A stretch of 64,000 bases of DNA from Paenibacillus sp. D2_2 (GCF_031199965.1 NZ_CP133605.1:2450501-2514500), one strand, 5' to 3'. Positions 48,887 to 58,662 are shown, numbered from the stretch's first letter. A program made the numbers and translations. The notes: generated from the sequence alone by a model not told the origin.

Positions 48887-50013
48887 TTTGGAACTATCCT
48901 CCCGTTAACAAGAATAAGCAGAAAGCCGAAGCTTTTTGTTCGTGTCGGTGACAGTAAAAAGGCACGATTTGACCAACATATTTTTCTTATTCGATGCTGT
49001 ATTCTCATATTCCTTGCTGTCTATTAAACGGAACCAAGCCAAATAATGTTGCAAATATTTGGTTGAAACACCATTGAAGCGGTCCATCCATTTCTTCAAA
49101 CGGCTGTGATAGCTGTTTACGTTTTGGATATGGTAAACGCCTTTGACACGTTGTTTTCCGTCGGACTTAAATCGGTAATGAGCCATGCCCTTTGCATTCG
49201 CATAGGAGCTGAATGCCCGCCAGGAATCCGTGCAAAGCACGTTTGAGTCCGATAGATGACCACCAATCGCCTCATCTAACTTCGTTGTTCGAATACGACC
49301 ACGCCCAAGAACGCCAGAGTAAGTCATCTTCTGACGGTCACGGGCAACGAGGACACACTTGGTCCTTGCTGATACCACGATATTTGGCTTTTCCGCCTCG
49401 TTTACGTGGCTTGCGTTCGGTGATGTTCCGCTTGCCCTTTTCCGAGTACAGTAAGTAGGTCTCGTCCATTTCAACGATACCTTGGAATGACTTGATTGGA
49501 ATCTGTTTCAGGGCAGCAAGAATCTTATGTCGCCAGTAAAATAAGGTGACATATGTGACTTCGTCGTTTAATTGCTCGGCACATTTCCTCAGCAAATAGC
49601 CCTCAATCATGCATTCAATAAAACGAACCCACACATGAGGTCTTCTCGTTCGTTGCAGAGGCGTGTTTGTAAGGTCATTAAAGGTTTGGAGACAGGATTT
49701 ACAGCGGTAACGTTGCCGTTTAACCTCTCCGACACGTGTTTTTACGGCGTACTTCCCAAAACGAACGACGGAATGGGTTTTGCAATGCGGACAAACAAGC
49801 CCATCTTTGTGCTTCTGCTCTTGGATTTCGTCAATTGCTCGAACGGGAGCCGACACACCCTTGGTTCGGGATTGCAAAAAGGAGATAAGCTCCTGCTTAC
49901 CCCTATCGTCTAAAACATCAGCCAGCTTTTTTAGCTCCTTTAAATCCATAGATAAATCATCTCCGAACCGAATTGTTACCCTTACTATAGAACGCTTGTT
50001 TGTAGTTACCAAA
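48887..50013 (-). mobile_element. IS1595-type insertion sequence
   Basis: About 1.13 kb. The ends read TTTGGAACTATCC at the left and, in reverse complement, TTTGGTAACTAC at the right, a weak inverted repeat that tentatively marks the boundaries. No clean target duplication was found. It sits between the SDR gene and a TetR gene. Confidence 0.6.
48905..49949 (-). CDS. IS1595-family transposase, frameshifted
   Basis: N-terminal zinc-ribbon CPHCKTHSVVRFG ... YRCKSCLQTFND, then DDE-type catalytic core: EMDETYLLY with the first Asp, VLCTDSWRAFSSY with the second, and HIQNVNSYHSRLKKWMDRF with the Asn-His-x-Lys region typical of IS1595/ISXO2 transposases. The frame breaks near 49363 at KDQVC; one missing base restores VLVARDRQKMTYSGVLGRG. 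About 348 aa from ATG 49949, which has GGAG upstream. As it stands the transposase would be inactive unless frameshifting or miscalling accounts for the break. Confidence 0.88.
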
Positions 50014-50057
50014 TATCAACATTAAGGTTTAACAAAGCTATTTTATTATTTTTTTGA

Positions 50058-50086
50058 TTGACTAATTAATCAATGAATATTATGAT
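50058..50086 (+). promoter_or_regulatory. Promoter with overlapping TetR-type operator
   Basis: TTGACT at 50058-50063 and TATGAT at 50081-50086, 17-base spacer. The near-perfect palindrome TTGACTAATTAATCAA (50058-50073) covers the -35 box, as expected for autorepression by the TetR protein encoded 40 bases downstream. Confidence 0.7.
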
Positions 50087-50125
50087 TCCTCTATAACCAA
50101 TATTTGCATCAAGGAGGCGGTACGT

Positions 50126-50728
50126 ATGTCCCCAAGAATCGATGAACAAAATCAGCAAATTCGTGATGCGCGTAAGCAGCAATTGCTCGAAGCCGGGGCG
50201 AAAGTATTTGGGGAGAGGGGCTACGCAGGTACGAAAGTAAGTGATATTGTCGGGGAAGCTAAGTTGAGTCATGGTTTGATTTATCATTATTTTGCTTCCA
50301 AAGAAGATATCTATATTGAACTCGCCAAAACTGCGTTTACAACGTCCTATGAGGCGATCCGTCAAGTTGTAGAGATCGGTGGAAGCCCGTATGAACGGCT
50401 GAAGGCATTAACAGAAGGGATATTTGCTCATACCGGAGAGAGCGGTTATTTCTTTCTGATCGCCCTGCAGACGAATACATCGAAGACTGTTCCAGAAGAG
50501 GCCACGGCCATTTCCAAGGAATACTCTGCAAAGAGCCTGGAATTACTTGAGCAATTATTTCACGAAGGGCAGGAGCAGGGGGAGTTCATTCAGGCCAGCC
50601 CCTTTGAACAAGCGCTAATGTACTCTTCCATGCTAAACGGCGTTGTTTTTACCCGCTTGACCTATCCCGAGCTGGAGAACTTCCCGCAAGTTGATCAAAT
50701 CTTGAGAATTTTCATCAATACACGATAA
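50126..50728 (+). CDS. TetR/AcrR family regulator
   Basis: 200 aa. The N-terminal helix-turn-helix reads QLLEAGAKVFGERGYAGTKVSDIVGEAKLSHGLIYHYFASKEDIY. AAGGAGG precedes the ATG. The C-terminal ligand domain includes GYFFLIALQTNTSKTVPEEA. The next gene, a hydrolase, starts 13 bases later and is probably co-transcribed and regulated by it. Confidence 0.9.
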   Translation: MSPRIDEQNQQIRDARKQQLLEAGAKVFGERGYAGTKVSDIVGEAKLSHGLIYHYFASKEDIYIELAKTAFTTSYEAIRQVVEIGGSPYERLKALTEGIFAHTGESGYFFLIALQTNTSKTVPEEATAISKEYSAKSLELLEQLFHEGQEQGEFIQASPFEQALMYSSMLNGVVFTRLTYPELENFPQVDQILRIFINTR

Positions 50729-50741
50729 GGGAGTGAACAGG

Positions 50742-51653
50742 ATGGAAACGAGGGAATTATCCATATATCGAAATCAGCAGGCTAAGGACCGCTTCATCGC
50801 TGCTTATGATCAAGCGTTAAGTGAATGGCCAGTACCCTATGAAATCAACTATGTGTCCACCGAATTCGGTGAGGCTCATATCATTCGCTGCGGGAATCCG
50901 GCCAACCCGCCCTTGCTGCTCATTCATGGTATGACGGCTACGTCGCTGATGTGGAGCGCGAACATCGCCGAATGGTCCAAGGACTATCATGTATATTGCA
51001 TCGATGTACCAGGTGACTATGGTAAAAGCACGCTGCTGAGACCATTGTCGAACAGAGAGGCGGCTGCACAGTGGCTATTGGAGTTAACCCAGGAGCTTCG
51101 CTTGGAGAAATTTCATTTATTGGGGCATTCGATGGGCGGATTCTTATCCTTGAATTTTGCGGTGGCACACCCAGGGCGAGTGTCTTCACTTAGTTTGCTG
51201 GCACCTGCTGGTTCCTTCGCACCGCTGTCCAGAATGTTCTATCTGCAAATGTTCCCGGCAGTAATGTTCAAGGCGCAGTGGCTGATTGACCGGGCATTCA
51301 CCTGGTGCATGTCGAAGCATAATAGCCTTGATCTACTTCCTAGCGCATACTGGGCGCTGATGACAGCAAGCTATAAGAACTGCTTTCCTCGGCTTGGCCT
51401 GCTTCCTTCCGTTCTAACTGACACAGAACTATCCCAATGTGCATTTCCTACCTTATTCATCGTCGGGGAAGATGAGGTCATCTACCGTAACTCCATCCCA
51501 GATGTGCGGGCGAAGGCCCGCTTGATTCCCGAAATCACCCTCGCAACCGTGCCTAAGGCTGGGCATCTTCTTAGTGTAGAACAGAAGCAGCGTATTAATG
51601 AGATAGTTATTGAATTCTTGGGCAAGCATCCGATAGATGCTAATAGGCAGTGA
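50742..51653 (+). CDS. Alpha/beta hydrolase
   Basis: About 303 aa. LLLIHGMTATSLMWSANIAEWS, the nucleophile elbow LLGHSMGGFLSLNFA (Ser near residue 134), IVGEDEVIYRN with the acid Asp/Glu and AGHLLSVEQ with the His form a complete triad. GGGAGTGAACAGG supplies the ribosome site for ATG 50742; the in-frame GTG at 50733 overlaps it. Same family as the gene at 3377 but paired with a TetR regulator here, so it may act on a xenobiotic or lipid-like ester. Confidence 0.85.
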   Translation: METRELSIYRNQQAKDRFIAAYDQALSEWPVPYEINYVSTEFGEAHIIRCGNPANPPLLLIHGMTATSLMWSANIAEWSKDYHVYCIDVPGDYGKSTLLRPLSNREAAAQWLLELTQELRLEKFHLLGHSMGGFLSLNFAVAHPGRVSSLSLLAPAGSFAPLSRMFYLQMFPAVMFKAQWLIDRAFTWCMSKHNSLDLLPSAYWALMTASYKNCFPRLGLLPSVLTDTELSQCAFPTLFIVGEDEVIYRNSIPDVRAKARLIPEITLATVPKAGHLLSVEQKQRINEIVIEFLGKHPIDANRQ

Positions 51654-51750
51654 ATATAGTGTATATATTGTATATTTCAGCAGTAAGCAATTGTGATCGG
51701 TTCATTCATAAAATCATGCTTGATCTCACCAAGAAGGTATGATAGTTTTT

Positions 51751-51791
51751 AATTAAAAGTTGATAATGATAATCATTATCAACTTTTAATT
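51751..51791. promoter_or_regulatory. 41-bp perfect palindrome with consensus Fur box
   Basis: Two perfect 20-bp arms around a single central A. The centre, 51762-51780, is GATAATGATAATCATTATC, an exact match to the Fur consensus; the arms extend it outward with AATTAAAAGTT on each side. It lies 31 bases before the GTG of the AraC/binding-protein regulator. Iron-Fur repression is inferred from the exact match. Confidence 0.9.
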
Positions 51792-51821
51792 GTTTTAACT
51801 ATTTATAAGGGGATGAACGCC

Positions 51822-53039
51822 GTGCATGCCAAAGAAAAATTACATCCTAATGACGGCTTAATTGCTACCAGCCATTTGCATAAAACAGATTTGCAAGAAA
51901 TCAAAGCGTATATAGGCACCCATTATGATGAATCGTTGTCTATCACGCAGCTGGCGAGGATGGCTAACATTAGCCCCAAATATTTTGTGGATTTATTCAA
52001 AAAAACGTTCGGCCAAAGTGCGATGGAGTATTTAACGGACGTACGTATTCATCACGCTAAGCGTTATTTGGCGGAATCGGATGAGCGGCTTCGGGATATT
52101 GCCAAGAAGGTAGGGTACAAGGATGAGTTTTATTTTAGCCGCAAATTCAAAAAGGAAGTGGGGATGTCGCCTACTGATTTCGTGAAAAATACCAGGAAGC
52201 GCGTCGCAGTTTGTTCCCCCTCTGCCATCGGCCATTTACTCGCATTGAACATCATTCCGGAGATCGCCCCTCTCGATCCTAAATGGACTCCGCATTATTA
52301 TAACCTCTACAGCGGCAAAATTAAGTCACATCTTATACTCACAAGCCCGTATTACGAATTAGCGTTTGAGACCAATCTGGATAAGCTGAGCCAGGCGCGG
52401 CCGGATGTTATCATCGGTTCCGATCAGATGCGGATTAGTGAGGGTAGCAGGTTGAATTCAATTGCGCCAGTACATTACATAGCAGGCAATAAAGGCTGGA
52501 GAGATCAATTGCTTGATATTGCTAATTACTTAGATAAGGAAGCTGTAGCAGAGCAGTGGATACGTAATTACGAGAATAACGTCGAAATTGCGAAGGCGCA
52601 AATGAGCCATTCGCTGGGTGACGATCGTATTATAGCCTTGCGGATTTATCGTACGCAAATGTTCGTATACCGGAATCGCGGGCTTCATGAAGTGCTTTAT
52701 GAGGATTTAAACCTCCAGGCTGCTTGTGGAAAAGAGCTGAGCGGTCACTTACCTATTACCTTGCAAGAGCTGCAAGAGCTAGATCCTGAACGGATTCTGT
52801 TGATTATATGTCCGGAGGCTTTGACCCGTAAATATTGGTTGACATTGCAGCATTCGGAAGGATGGAAGAGACTACGGGCCGTCCAGAACAGTCATGTATA
52901 TATGATCAGTGCTGATCCTTGGTTTGAGTATTCATCTGTGGCGATGGCTCGGATGTTGGACGAGGCCTTGCTCTTGTTTACCGGAAATTGTCCAAATATA
53001 CTTCTGGATTATAGCTATGGCGAATCCTTAGCCAAATAA
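51822..53039 (+). CDS. AraC regulator fused to a siderophore-binding domain (Btr-like)
   Basis: About 405 aa. Residues about 22-125 hold two AraC helix-turn-helix units (LSITQLARMANISPKYFVDLFKKTFG, LRDIAKKVGYKDEFYFSRKFKKEVG). The rest is a periplasmic-binding-protein domain of the FeuA/FecB type (KRVAVCSPSAIGHLLALNIIPEIAPLDPKW ... RPDVIIGSDQMR). Such proteins bind the ferric siderophore directly and activate uptake genes, as Btr does for bacillibactin. Start GTG 51822 is better spaced from AAGGGG than ATG 51813. First gene of the Fur-palindrome unit. Confidence 0.88.
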   Translation: MHAKEKLHPNDGLIATSHLHKTDLQEIKAYIGTHYDESLSITQLARMANISPKYFVDLFKKTFGQSAMEYLTDVRIHHAKRYLAESDERLRDIAKKVGYKDEFYFSRKFKKEVGMSPTDFVKNTRKRVAVCSPSAIGHLLALNIIPEIAPLDPKWTPHYYNLYSGKIKSHLILTSPYYELAFETNLDKLSQARPDVIIGSDQMRISEGSRLNSIAPVHYIAGNKGWRDQLLDIANYLDKEAVAEQWIRNYENNVEIAKAQMSHSLGDDRIIALRIYRTQMFVYRNRGLHEVLYEDLNLQAACGKELSGHLPITLQELQELDPERILLIICPEALTRKYWLTLQHSEGWKRLRAVQNSHVYMISADPWFEYSSVAMARMLDEALLLFTGNCPNILLDYSYGESLAK

Positions 53040-53088
53040 GTATACTCAAAGTCAACTGAGAACCATTATCAATCAAGGGGGATATATC

Positions 53089-54102
53089 ATGTCAAGACTT
53101 TGGGGTACAAGAGAAAAGGAATGGAAGATTCTATTATCGATTCTATTAAGCTGTGTAATCATAGGAAGCTTGCTGGCCGGATGCGGTACCCAGGCGGAGA
53201 ACAACGCTTCTAAGCCCAAACAGCAGACCGGAGGGGTTACAGCATCCGCTGAGGACGCCAAAGGGGAAAGCAGCAATGAAGAAGCACATGAGCGGATAAT
53301 AACGGACGAGCTGGGACATGAAGTCAAGTTATCCGGTACGCCGAATAAGATCATTGCCCCTTATCTGGAGGAGTCTTTGTTGAAGCTGGGGGTGACCCCC
53401 GTTGCGCGATATTCTAATGCTAAAGATGGACATTGAGATTGGTTAGAAGGTTTAAGCGATGTACCGATCCTTGATTTTTCAGAAGGCTTGCCCTCTCCCG
53501 AGGTGATTATGTCGTATAACCCCGACCTGATCATTTTGCAGACAGAGACCTTTGCGGCAAATGGAGTCTATGATAGTTATGCTAAGATAGCGCCGACTTA
53601 TGTTTTCAAAAATGCTTCTGGAAATATAGAGCAGTCGCTTGCCACAATTGGAGATCTGCTAGGCAAATCAACTGAAGCTGATGCGGCAGTGCAAGCCTAT
53701 CGTGAGAAAATAAAAGAAGCTAAAGAGAAATTGAGCAAGGTTATGGAGAATAAAAAGGTTGCGATTATACGATTTGCACCCAAAGGGGTCAATATGATGG
53801 GTGGCAACTATTTGGCGGGATATTTGCTTCATCAGGAGCTGGGACTGGGCAAAACAGAACTTATCGGGGATGCAAACAGCGCGAGTCTCTCGCTGGAGAT
53901 TATTCCCGAGCTTGATGCTGATTATATATTCGCCATTGATCAAGGGGGAGACCGTTCAATGATGGATAGCCCGATCTGGAAGAGTATGCCTGCTGTTAAG
54001 CAGGAGCATGTCTATGAAGTAGACAGTGGCTACTGGCTTGGAAGCGGCATGATTGCTTATGAGAAAATCATCGATGATGTGCTACGTTTTCTGAGCCAAT
54101 AG
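53089..54102 (+). CDS. Iron-siderophore-binding lipoprotein (FecB/FeuA type), in-frame stop
   Basis: Signal MSRLWGTREKEWKILLSILLSCVIIGSLLAGC with lipobox LAGC, then ITDELGHEVKLSGTPNKIIAPYLEESLLKLGV, typical of FeuA-like proteins. A TGA at 53434-53436 interrupts KDGH-stop-DWLEGLSDV in the same frame; a single G/A change from TGG would explain it. The remaining part runs to 54102 with SLEIIPELDADYIFAID and SPIWKSMPAVKQEHVYEVD. About 337 aa if read through. GGGGGATAT precedes the ATG. Co-directional with the regulator and esterase; no permease gene is present. Confidence 0.85.
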
Positions 54103-54113
54103 GAGGGCTATCG

Positions 54114-54979
54114 TTGGAAAAAAGATATCAGAAGCTACGTTTGCCAATTTTTCACGTTGTAAAGTGGAGATTCCTAATGCGGAGCAATGGGTAATAACTT
54201 CTCGCATAGAACGACGAACCTACCGAATCACTATTGCCCATCCTATTGGAGAGCCACCACCTGGCGGATATCCGGTTATCTACTTACTGGACGGTAATTC
54301 GGTATTCGGCACGATGGTGGAAGCGCTGCGATTGCAGTGTCGCAGACCAGAGTATACCGGAGTCATGCCTGCGATTGTCGTCGGTATTGGCTACGAGATG
54401 GACGATCCGTATGCGCAAGAACGCTTCTATGACCTAACGCCGTTGCCATCAATGGAATATCGGAAACGTTCGGATAACGAACCGATTCCAGAGCAAGGTG
54501 GGGCGGAGGTCTTTCTGCAGTTTATTGAGGAGGAACTGAAACCGCAAATCGAAAGCGAATTTCTGGTCGATCGTACACGTCAAGCGCTGTTCGGGCACTC
54601 TCTCGGCGGATTATTCACGGTGTATGCGTTATTCAGAAAGCCTGAATCCTATCAATATTACGTTGCGGGCAGTCCGTCCCTGCATTGGAATAAAGAATAT
54701 ATGCTTGAATTGGAAAACGACTTTATTACTCGGGCAAGGAAGATACCAGTCCATATTCAAGTACTCTTCGGCGTAGGAGAACTGGAAAAATCGCATGAAT
54801 GCGGCAATTGCGCTCGGGCACGAGCACTGACGGAACGACTGGCAGCAATTTCGACGGACATCGGCGTTAAGGCTAAATACCAGGAATTTGAACATGAAGG
54901 TCATGTATCAGTATTGCCAGTATTGATCAGCAGAGCACTTAGATTCGCATTACATCCAGACCCTACGAGGGACAATTAG
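54114..54979 (+). CDS. Siderophore esterase-like hydrolase (IroE/BesA type), frameshifted start
   Basis: Esterase-D-like fold. VIYLLDGNSVFG, the nucleophile FGHSLGGLFTVYALFRKP and HEGHVSVLP with the His give a full triad, in the same order as Fes/IroE/BesA enzymes that cut ferric trilactone siderophores to release iron. The start is probably TTG 54114 with AGGAGGG upstream, reading MEKRYQKLRLPIFHVVK, joined to VEIPNAEQWVITSRIERRTY after one base is restored near 54160; the later GTG 54164 has no ribosome site. About 288 aa, cytoplasmic. Confidence 0.8.
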
Positions 54980-55000
54980 GAAATATTCATAACATAGACA

Positions 55001-55029
55001 TTGACTCCTTATGCATTTATCGTTATAGT
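55001..55029 (+). promoter_or_regulatory. SigA-type promoter of nhaC
   Basis: TTGACT at 55001-55006 and TATAGT at 55024-55029 with a 17-base spacer. Confidence 0.6.
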
Positions 55030-55161
55030 ACCTTTGTGCTTCAATGCAAGAAAGCCAGAAAGCGGGGAAGCTAGAAGGTGATAAATATATTCTCGTTCTT
55101 AGTGGGAGCAGGGAGTACATAATTTCTTGGCGATAACAAATGAATAAGGAGTCTTTACATC

Positions 55162-56550
55162 ATGAATCGAGAGCTTAGTTTCTCAAAAAGTATTTTTCTC
55201 ATTGTTTTTATTCTAGCACTACTCTTTGTATCCATATTTCTCTTAAAATCGGAGCCGCATCTACCGCTATTGGCAACTACCGTTGGTACAGCAACTATGC
55301 TGCGCCTATTTGGCTTCCCTTGGAAGAAGCTCGAATCGGCGATCATTCAGGGGATCCAGACAGCAATTATGCCGATTCTCATCCTGTCACTCATCGGCAT
55401 TCTTATCGCTGTATGGATGATGAGCGGAACTGTCCCGACGATTCTATATTACGGAATGGATTATATTAAGCCGCAATTTTTTGCGGTAAGTGCACTATAT
55501 GTTACAATCATCGTCTCGATGTTTACAGGTAGTTCATTTACAACGGTGAGTACAGTAGGGGTTGCCTTCATGGGCATTGCCTTAACTACGGGAATATCAC
55601 CAACCTTGGCTGCAGGAGCGATCATCTGTGGAGCCTGCTTCGGTGACAAAATGTCGCCATTATCTGATACGACGAATTTTGCTCCAGCGGTAGCCGGAGT
55701 ATCTATATTCACACATATTCGCAATATGCTATACACAACGATCCCGGCATTGATCATTACTACTGTATTTTTCTTGTTCGCTCCAAAGCCCGATGCGATA
55801 GATTTGTCTTCTATTCAGCAGATCAAGCTAGCCCTGCAAGAAGGGTTCCATATCCACTGGTTGACACTCCTGTCGCCATTTGCGGTTATTGCTTGCTCTT
55901 TCAAACGGGTGTCAATTATTCCAACACTGATCATAGGGATCGTCACCGGACTTCTAATAACGGCATTCGTTCAGCATCAGACGGCAATTGATGTCTGGTT
56001 CAGCGTAATGCAGAGCGGATATAAGAGCACAATCGCTAATGAGACGGTTTCTTCTATCGTTAACCGCGGCGGTTTGCAGTCGATGATGTGGTCTGTATCC
56101 CTAATACTGATCGCTCTCTCCTTGGGAGGTTTACTGCAGCATTGCGGTGTCATCGATGCCTTCTTCCGCAAGGCTATCCAGCCCTTGAAGCGGAGTAGCG
56201 CTATCGTTCTGATGACTGGCGCTTCATCTATTGCGGTAAACGGGATGACTGGTGAACAATACCTGTCAATTCTTCTGCCAGGCCAAATGTTCAAGGATGA
56301 ATACAATCGCAGAGGGATTCCTGCCAAGACGCTGTCCCGTACGTTGGAGGACTGTGGCACACTCGTGAATCCGTTAATTCCATGGGGTGTTAGCGGCGCA
56401 TTCTTCGCTGCGACACTAGGGGTTCCTGTCATCGAATATCTGCCTTATGCGACTTTCTTGTGGATGAGCCCGTTCATTACTTTCGCTTATGCTATAATCC
56501 CGAGATTGCAGAAGAATTCGCTTGGTCAGGAGCAGGTAGTCTCAGGGTAA
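55162..56550 (+). CDS. nhaC: NhaC family Na+/H+ antiporter
   Basis: 462 aa membrane protein with about 11-12 segments. ICGACFGDKMSPLSDTTNFAPAVAGVSIFTHIRNMLYTTIPAL is the conserved NhaC core, and DCGTLVNPLIPWGVSGAFFAATLGVPVIEYLPYATFLWMSP the C-terminal signature. Exchanges sodium, or a carboxylate pair as in malate-lactate antiporters, for protons. AAGGAG precedes the ATG. Single gene with its own promoter. Confidence 0.92.
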   Translation: MNRELSFSKSIFLIVFILALLFVSIFLLKSEPHLPLLATTVGTATMLRLFGFPWKKLESAIIQGIQTAIMPILILSLIGILIAVWMMSGTVPTILYYGMDYIKPQFFAVSALYVTIIVSMFTGSSFTTVSTVGVAFMGIALTTGISPTLAAGAIICGACFGDKMSPLSDTTNFAPAVAGVSIFTHIRNMLYTTIPALIITTVFFLFAPKPDAIDLSSIQQIKLALQEGFHIHWLTLLSPFAVIACSFKRVSIIPTLIIGIVTGLLITAFVQHQTAIDVWFSVMQSGYKSTIANETVSSIVNRGGLQSMMWSVSLILIALSLGGLLQHCGVIDAFFRKAIQPLKRSSAIVLMTGASSIAVNGMTGEQYLSILLPGQMFKDEYNRRGIPAKTLSRTLEDCGTLVNPLIPWGVSGAFFAATLGVPVIEYLPYATFLWMSPFITFAYAIIPRLQKNSLGQEQVVSG

Positions 56551-56558
56551 ATCATAAA

Positions 56559-56629
56559 GAGCCTGATATTTATCAGGTTCTCCAACCAATAGGGTTTCAG
56601 AACTTACTCCTAAGTTCTGAAACCCTATT
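56559..56629. terminator. Two hairpins between convergent nhaC and MFS genes
   Basis: First AGAGCCTGATA-TT-TATCAGGTTCT (56559-56582), then a perfect 19-bp stem 56588-56606 with 56611-56629 around CTCC. Neither has a long T run; together they form a strong bidirectional barrier. Confidence 0.7.
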
Positions 56630-56643
56630 ATGCTTTTGAAAGG

Positions 56644-57879
56644 TTACATAGCCACATGCGTGCGTTTATACATCACTGATATTGCCGCTGCGATTAGGAT
56701 CATCCCCATAAAGGCGGGAGCGGTATGACCAAGTGATACATAGATTTGACCACCAATGATAGGTCCAATTATTCTTGCTAAAGATTGAATAGCTTGGCTA
56801 CCTCCTTGAATCCTTCCTTGTTCACTAGAATCAACAGACTTGGAGACCATTCCGTTGAATGAAGGCCCGAAGATTGAATCACCAAAACCAAATACAAACA
56901 TGCCAACGATAAGAAGGGGATAGAATGAGAACAAAGCAGATAGCGCAATTAGGCCGTAACCTATAATCTCTGAAACCATTCCTAGAATAGATATCTGTAC
57001 ATCACTAAATTTTCTCAAAAGCTTAGGCATGATGAAGCCTTGTGAAATAATGTCTTGAACGCCCATGATTGAAAACATAAGTCCGATTAATGCAGGCTTC
57101 CAATTGAAAGTATCTATTGTAAATTGCGAAAATACTGCCTGTAGAGACCCATTGGGGATCCAAAGTAAGAAAGCTGAGATAAGGAGCCTGTTTAAATTTT
57201 TTATGGAAAGTATGTTTAGAAGCTGTGTAAATGGATTCAGTCTTGCAAAGGTAATCCTTGTCAGTCTGTTGTTCTTGTCAAGGCTCTCAGGCATAAATAA
57301 GAATCCATAAGCAAAGCTCAATAGAGTAATGATTGCTCCGGCATACATAGGTACGGAATAGCCAAACTTGGCGAGTAATCCGCCTAGAGTAGGTCCAATG
57401 ACGGTACCTACACCTGCAACCGCACTCACCCATCCAAAGTATTTGGTCCGCTGTTCCTTAGGGGTAATGTCAGCAAAATAGGCGAAGATTGTACTTATGC
57501 TCCCGCCAGTTATCCCCTCTATGATGCGCCCAGCAAATAGTACGCATAGAGCTCCTCCTATGCCAAAAACGAAGTATCCAATTGCGGAACCCAAAAGACT
57601 TACTAAGAGTATTGGACGTCGACCATACCTGTCGCTCAAAGCCCCAATTCCTGGGGCCGCAAAAAACACGCAAATGGCATAAACAGAGGTCAGTAGCGTA
57701 ACAACGATAGCTTGATCTCCCGGATCACTTATATAAGGCTGTACTAAGAATGGGACGACAGGTGTAATGATACTGAAGCCCATTCCGCAAAGAAACACAG
57801 ACATAAGACCGAATATTAAGGCCTTTTTATTTACAGTTTGTGCTGTGTTTTGTTCATTGTTTGATCTAAATGTAGACAC
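56644..57879 (-). CDS. MFS efflux transporter (TetA-like, DHA1)
   Basis: 411 aa, 12 segments. GALSDRYGRRPILLVSLLGSAIGYFVFGIGG and AGRIIEGITGGSISTIFAYFADITPKEQRTKYFGWVSAVAGVGTVIGPTLGG are the classic drug-proton antiporter motifs A and C of the TetA/DHA1 group. GTG start with AAAGGAGC upstream. A MarR gene lies upstream in the same direction beyond a terminator; MarR control of efflux is a usual arrangement and is inferred. Confidence 0.88.
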   Translation of the reverse strand: MSTFRSNNEQNTAQTVNKKALIFGLMSVFLCGMGFSIITPVVPFLVQPYISDPGDQAIVVTLLTSVYAICVFFAAPGIGALSDRYGRRPILLVSLLGSAIGYFVFGIGGALCVLFAGRIIEGITGGSISTIFAYFADITPKEQRTKYFGWVSAVAGVGTVIGPTLGGLLAKFGYSVPMYAGAIITLLSFAYGFLFMPESLDKNNRLTRITFARLNPFTQLLNILSIKNLNRLLISAFLLWIPNGSLQAVFSQFTIDTFNWKPALIGLMFSIMGVQDIISQGFIMPKLLRKFSDVQISILGMVSEIIGYGLIALSALFSFYPLLIVGMFVFGFGDSIFGPSFNGMVSKSVDSSEQGRIQGGSQAIQSLARIIGPIIGGQIYVSLGHTAPAFMGMILIAAAISVMYKRTHVAM

Positions 57880-57973
57880 TTAAATGCTCCTTTCAAAGGT
57901 CTTAATTTTGATTCCTAGGAAACATTATTCATCGTATCTTCATTTTGTTTCCCTGTCAACAAAATATTAACAA

Positions 57974-58011
57974 TAAAAAGGCAGCCTGCTCTCAATAGAG
58001 CTCGGCTGCCT
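57974..58011 (-). terminator. Terminator after the MarR gene
   Basis: AGGCAGCC ... GGCTGCCT with inner GAGCTC pairing; on the minus strand a T run follows. Confidence 0.8.
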
Positions 58012-58045
58012 GTCGTTTCATTTTTAGTATTCAAATTTATCTGAC

Positions 58046-58513
58046 TTAATTTATGTCTATACCTTGTTTCTGGATTTCTGCATCCAGATGCCTACTATAC
58101 TTTTCCATGAAGCTAAGCATACTGTCAAATTGCTCATCGGTTACCTGATCAAATACGACTTTATCCCGCTCCTGAAACTCTTTATGCAATTCATCATGGA
58201 TTTTATAAACGACTTTTCCTTGCTCAGTAAGCCTGAAATAAACTTCTTTCTTGTTATCCGGCTTCTGATAGCTTTCGATGAGGTCTTTACTAATAAGCTT
58301 CTTAGTTATTTTACTAATGGCACCTCTGGTCATATATAATGACTCCGCTAGTTTTGTCACGTTGGAATCAACAATTCTACCAATGGAGTCGATACAATGT
58401 ACTTCAGAAGGCTTATAATCCTTAAGACAGACTTCCATCTTAACCTTATTAAGCCAAGCCATCTTGTTAAATAACTCCCTGAAATCCATCATGACCTGTT
58501 CTTGTTTGTTCAT
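58046..58513 (-). CDS. MarR family transcriptional regulator
   Basis: 155 aa. The winged helix region reads VTKLAESLYMTRGAISKITKKLISKDLIESYQKPDNKKEVYFRLTEQGKVVYKIHDEL. GGAGGG precedes the ATG. Probably controls itself and the efflux gene just downstream. Confidence 0.9.
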   Translation of the reverse strand: MNKQEQVMMDFRELFNKMAWLNKVKMEVCLKDYKPSEVHCIDSIGRIVDSNVTKLAESLYMTRGAISKITKKLISKDLIESYQKPDNKKEVYFRLTEQGKVVYKIHDELHKEFQERDKVVFDQVTDEQFDSMLSFMEKYSRHLDAEIQKQGIDIN

Positions 58514-58630
58514 GGCCTGCCCTCCGCCCGTTACTGCATTAACAATATTATATTACTTTTTGTTTCTATATCAACATTACCAATATTAATAACCGATCCA
58601 ACAAACTATAAGCTGGGCTGGAGGCACAAC

Positions 58631-58662
58631 ATTAAGAGCCTGATTTTTATCAGGCTCTTAAT
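58631..58662. terminator. 14-bp perfect hairpin
   Basis: ATTAAGAGCCTGAT-TTTT-ATCAGGCTCTTAAT. It lies after the exported-protein gene and before marR. Its core AGAGCCTGAT..ATCAGG repeats the hairpin at 56559-56582 on the other side of the MFS/MarR pair. Confidence 0.65.

Noticed and set aside
50742..51653. Alpha/beta hydrolase as part of the siderophore unit
   Set aside because: It is co-transcribed with the upstream TetR gene and lies before the Fur palindrome; the IroE-like esterase at 54114 is the siderophore hydrolase candidate.
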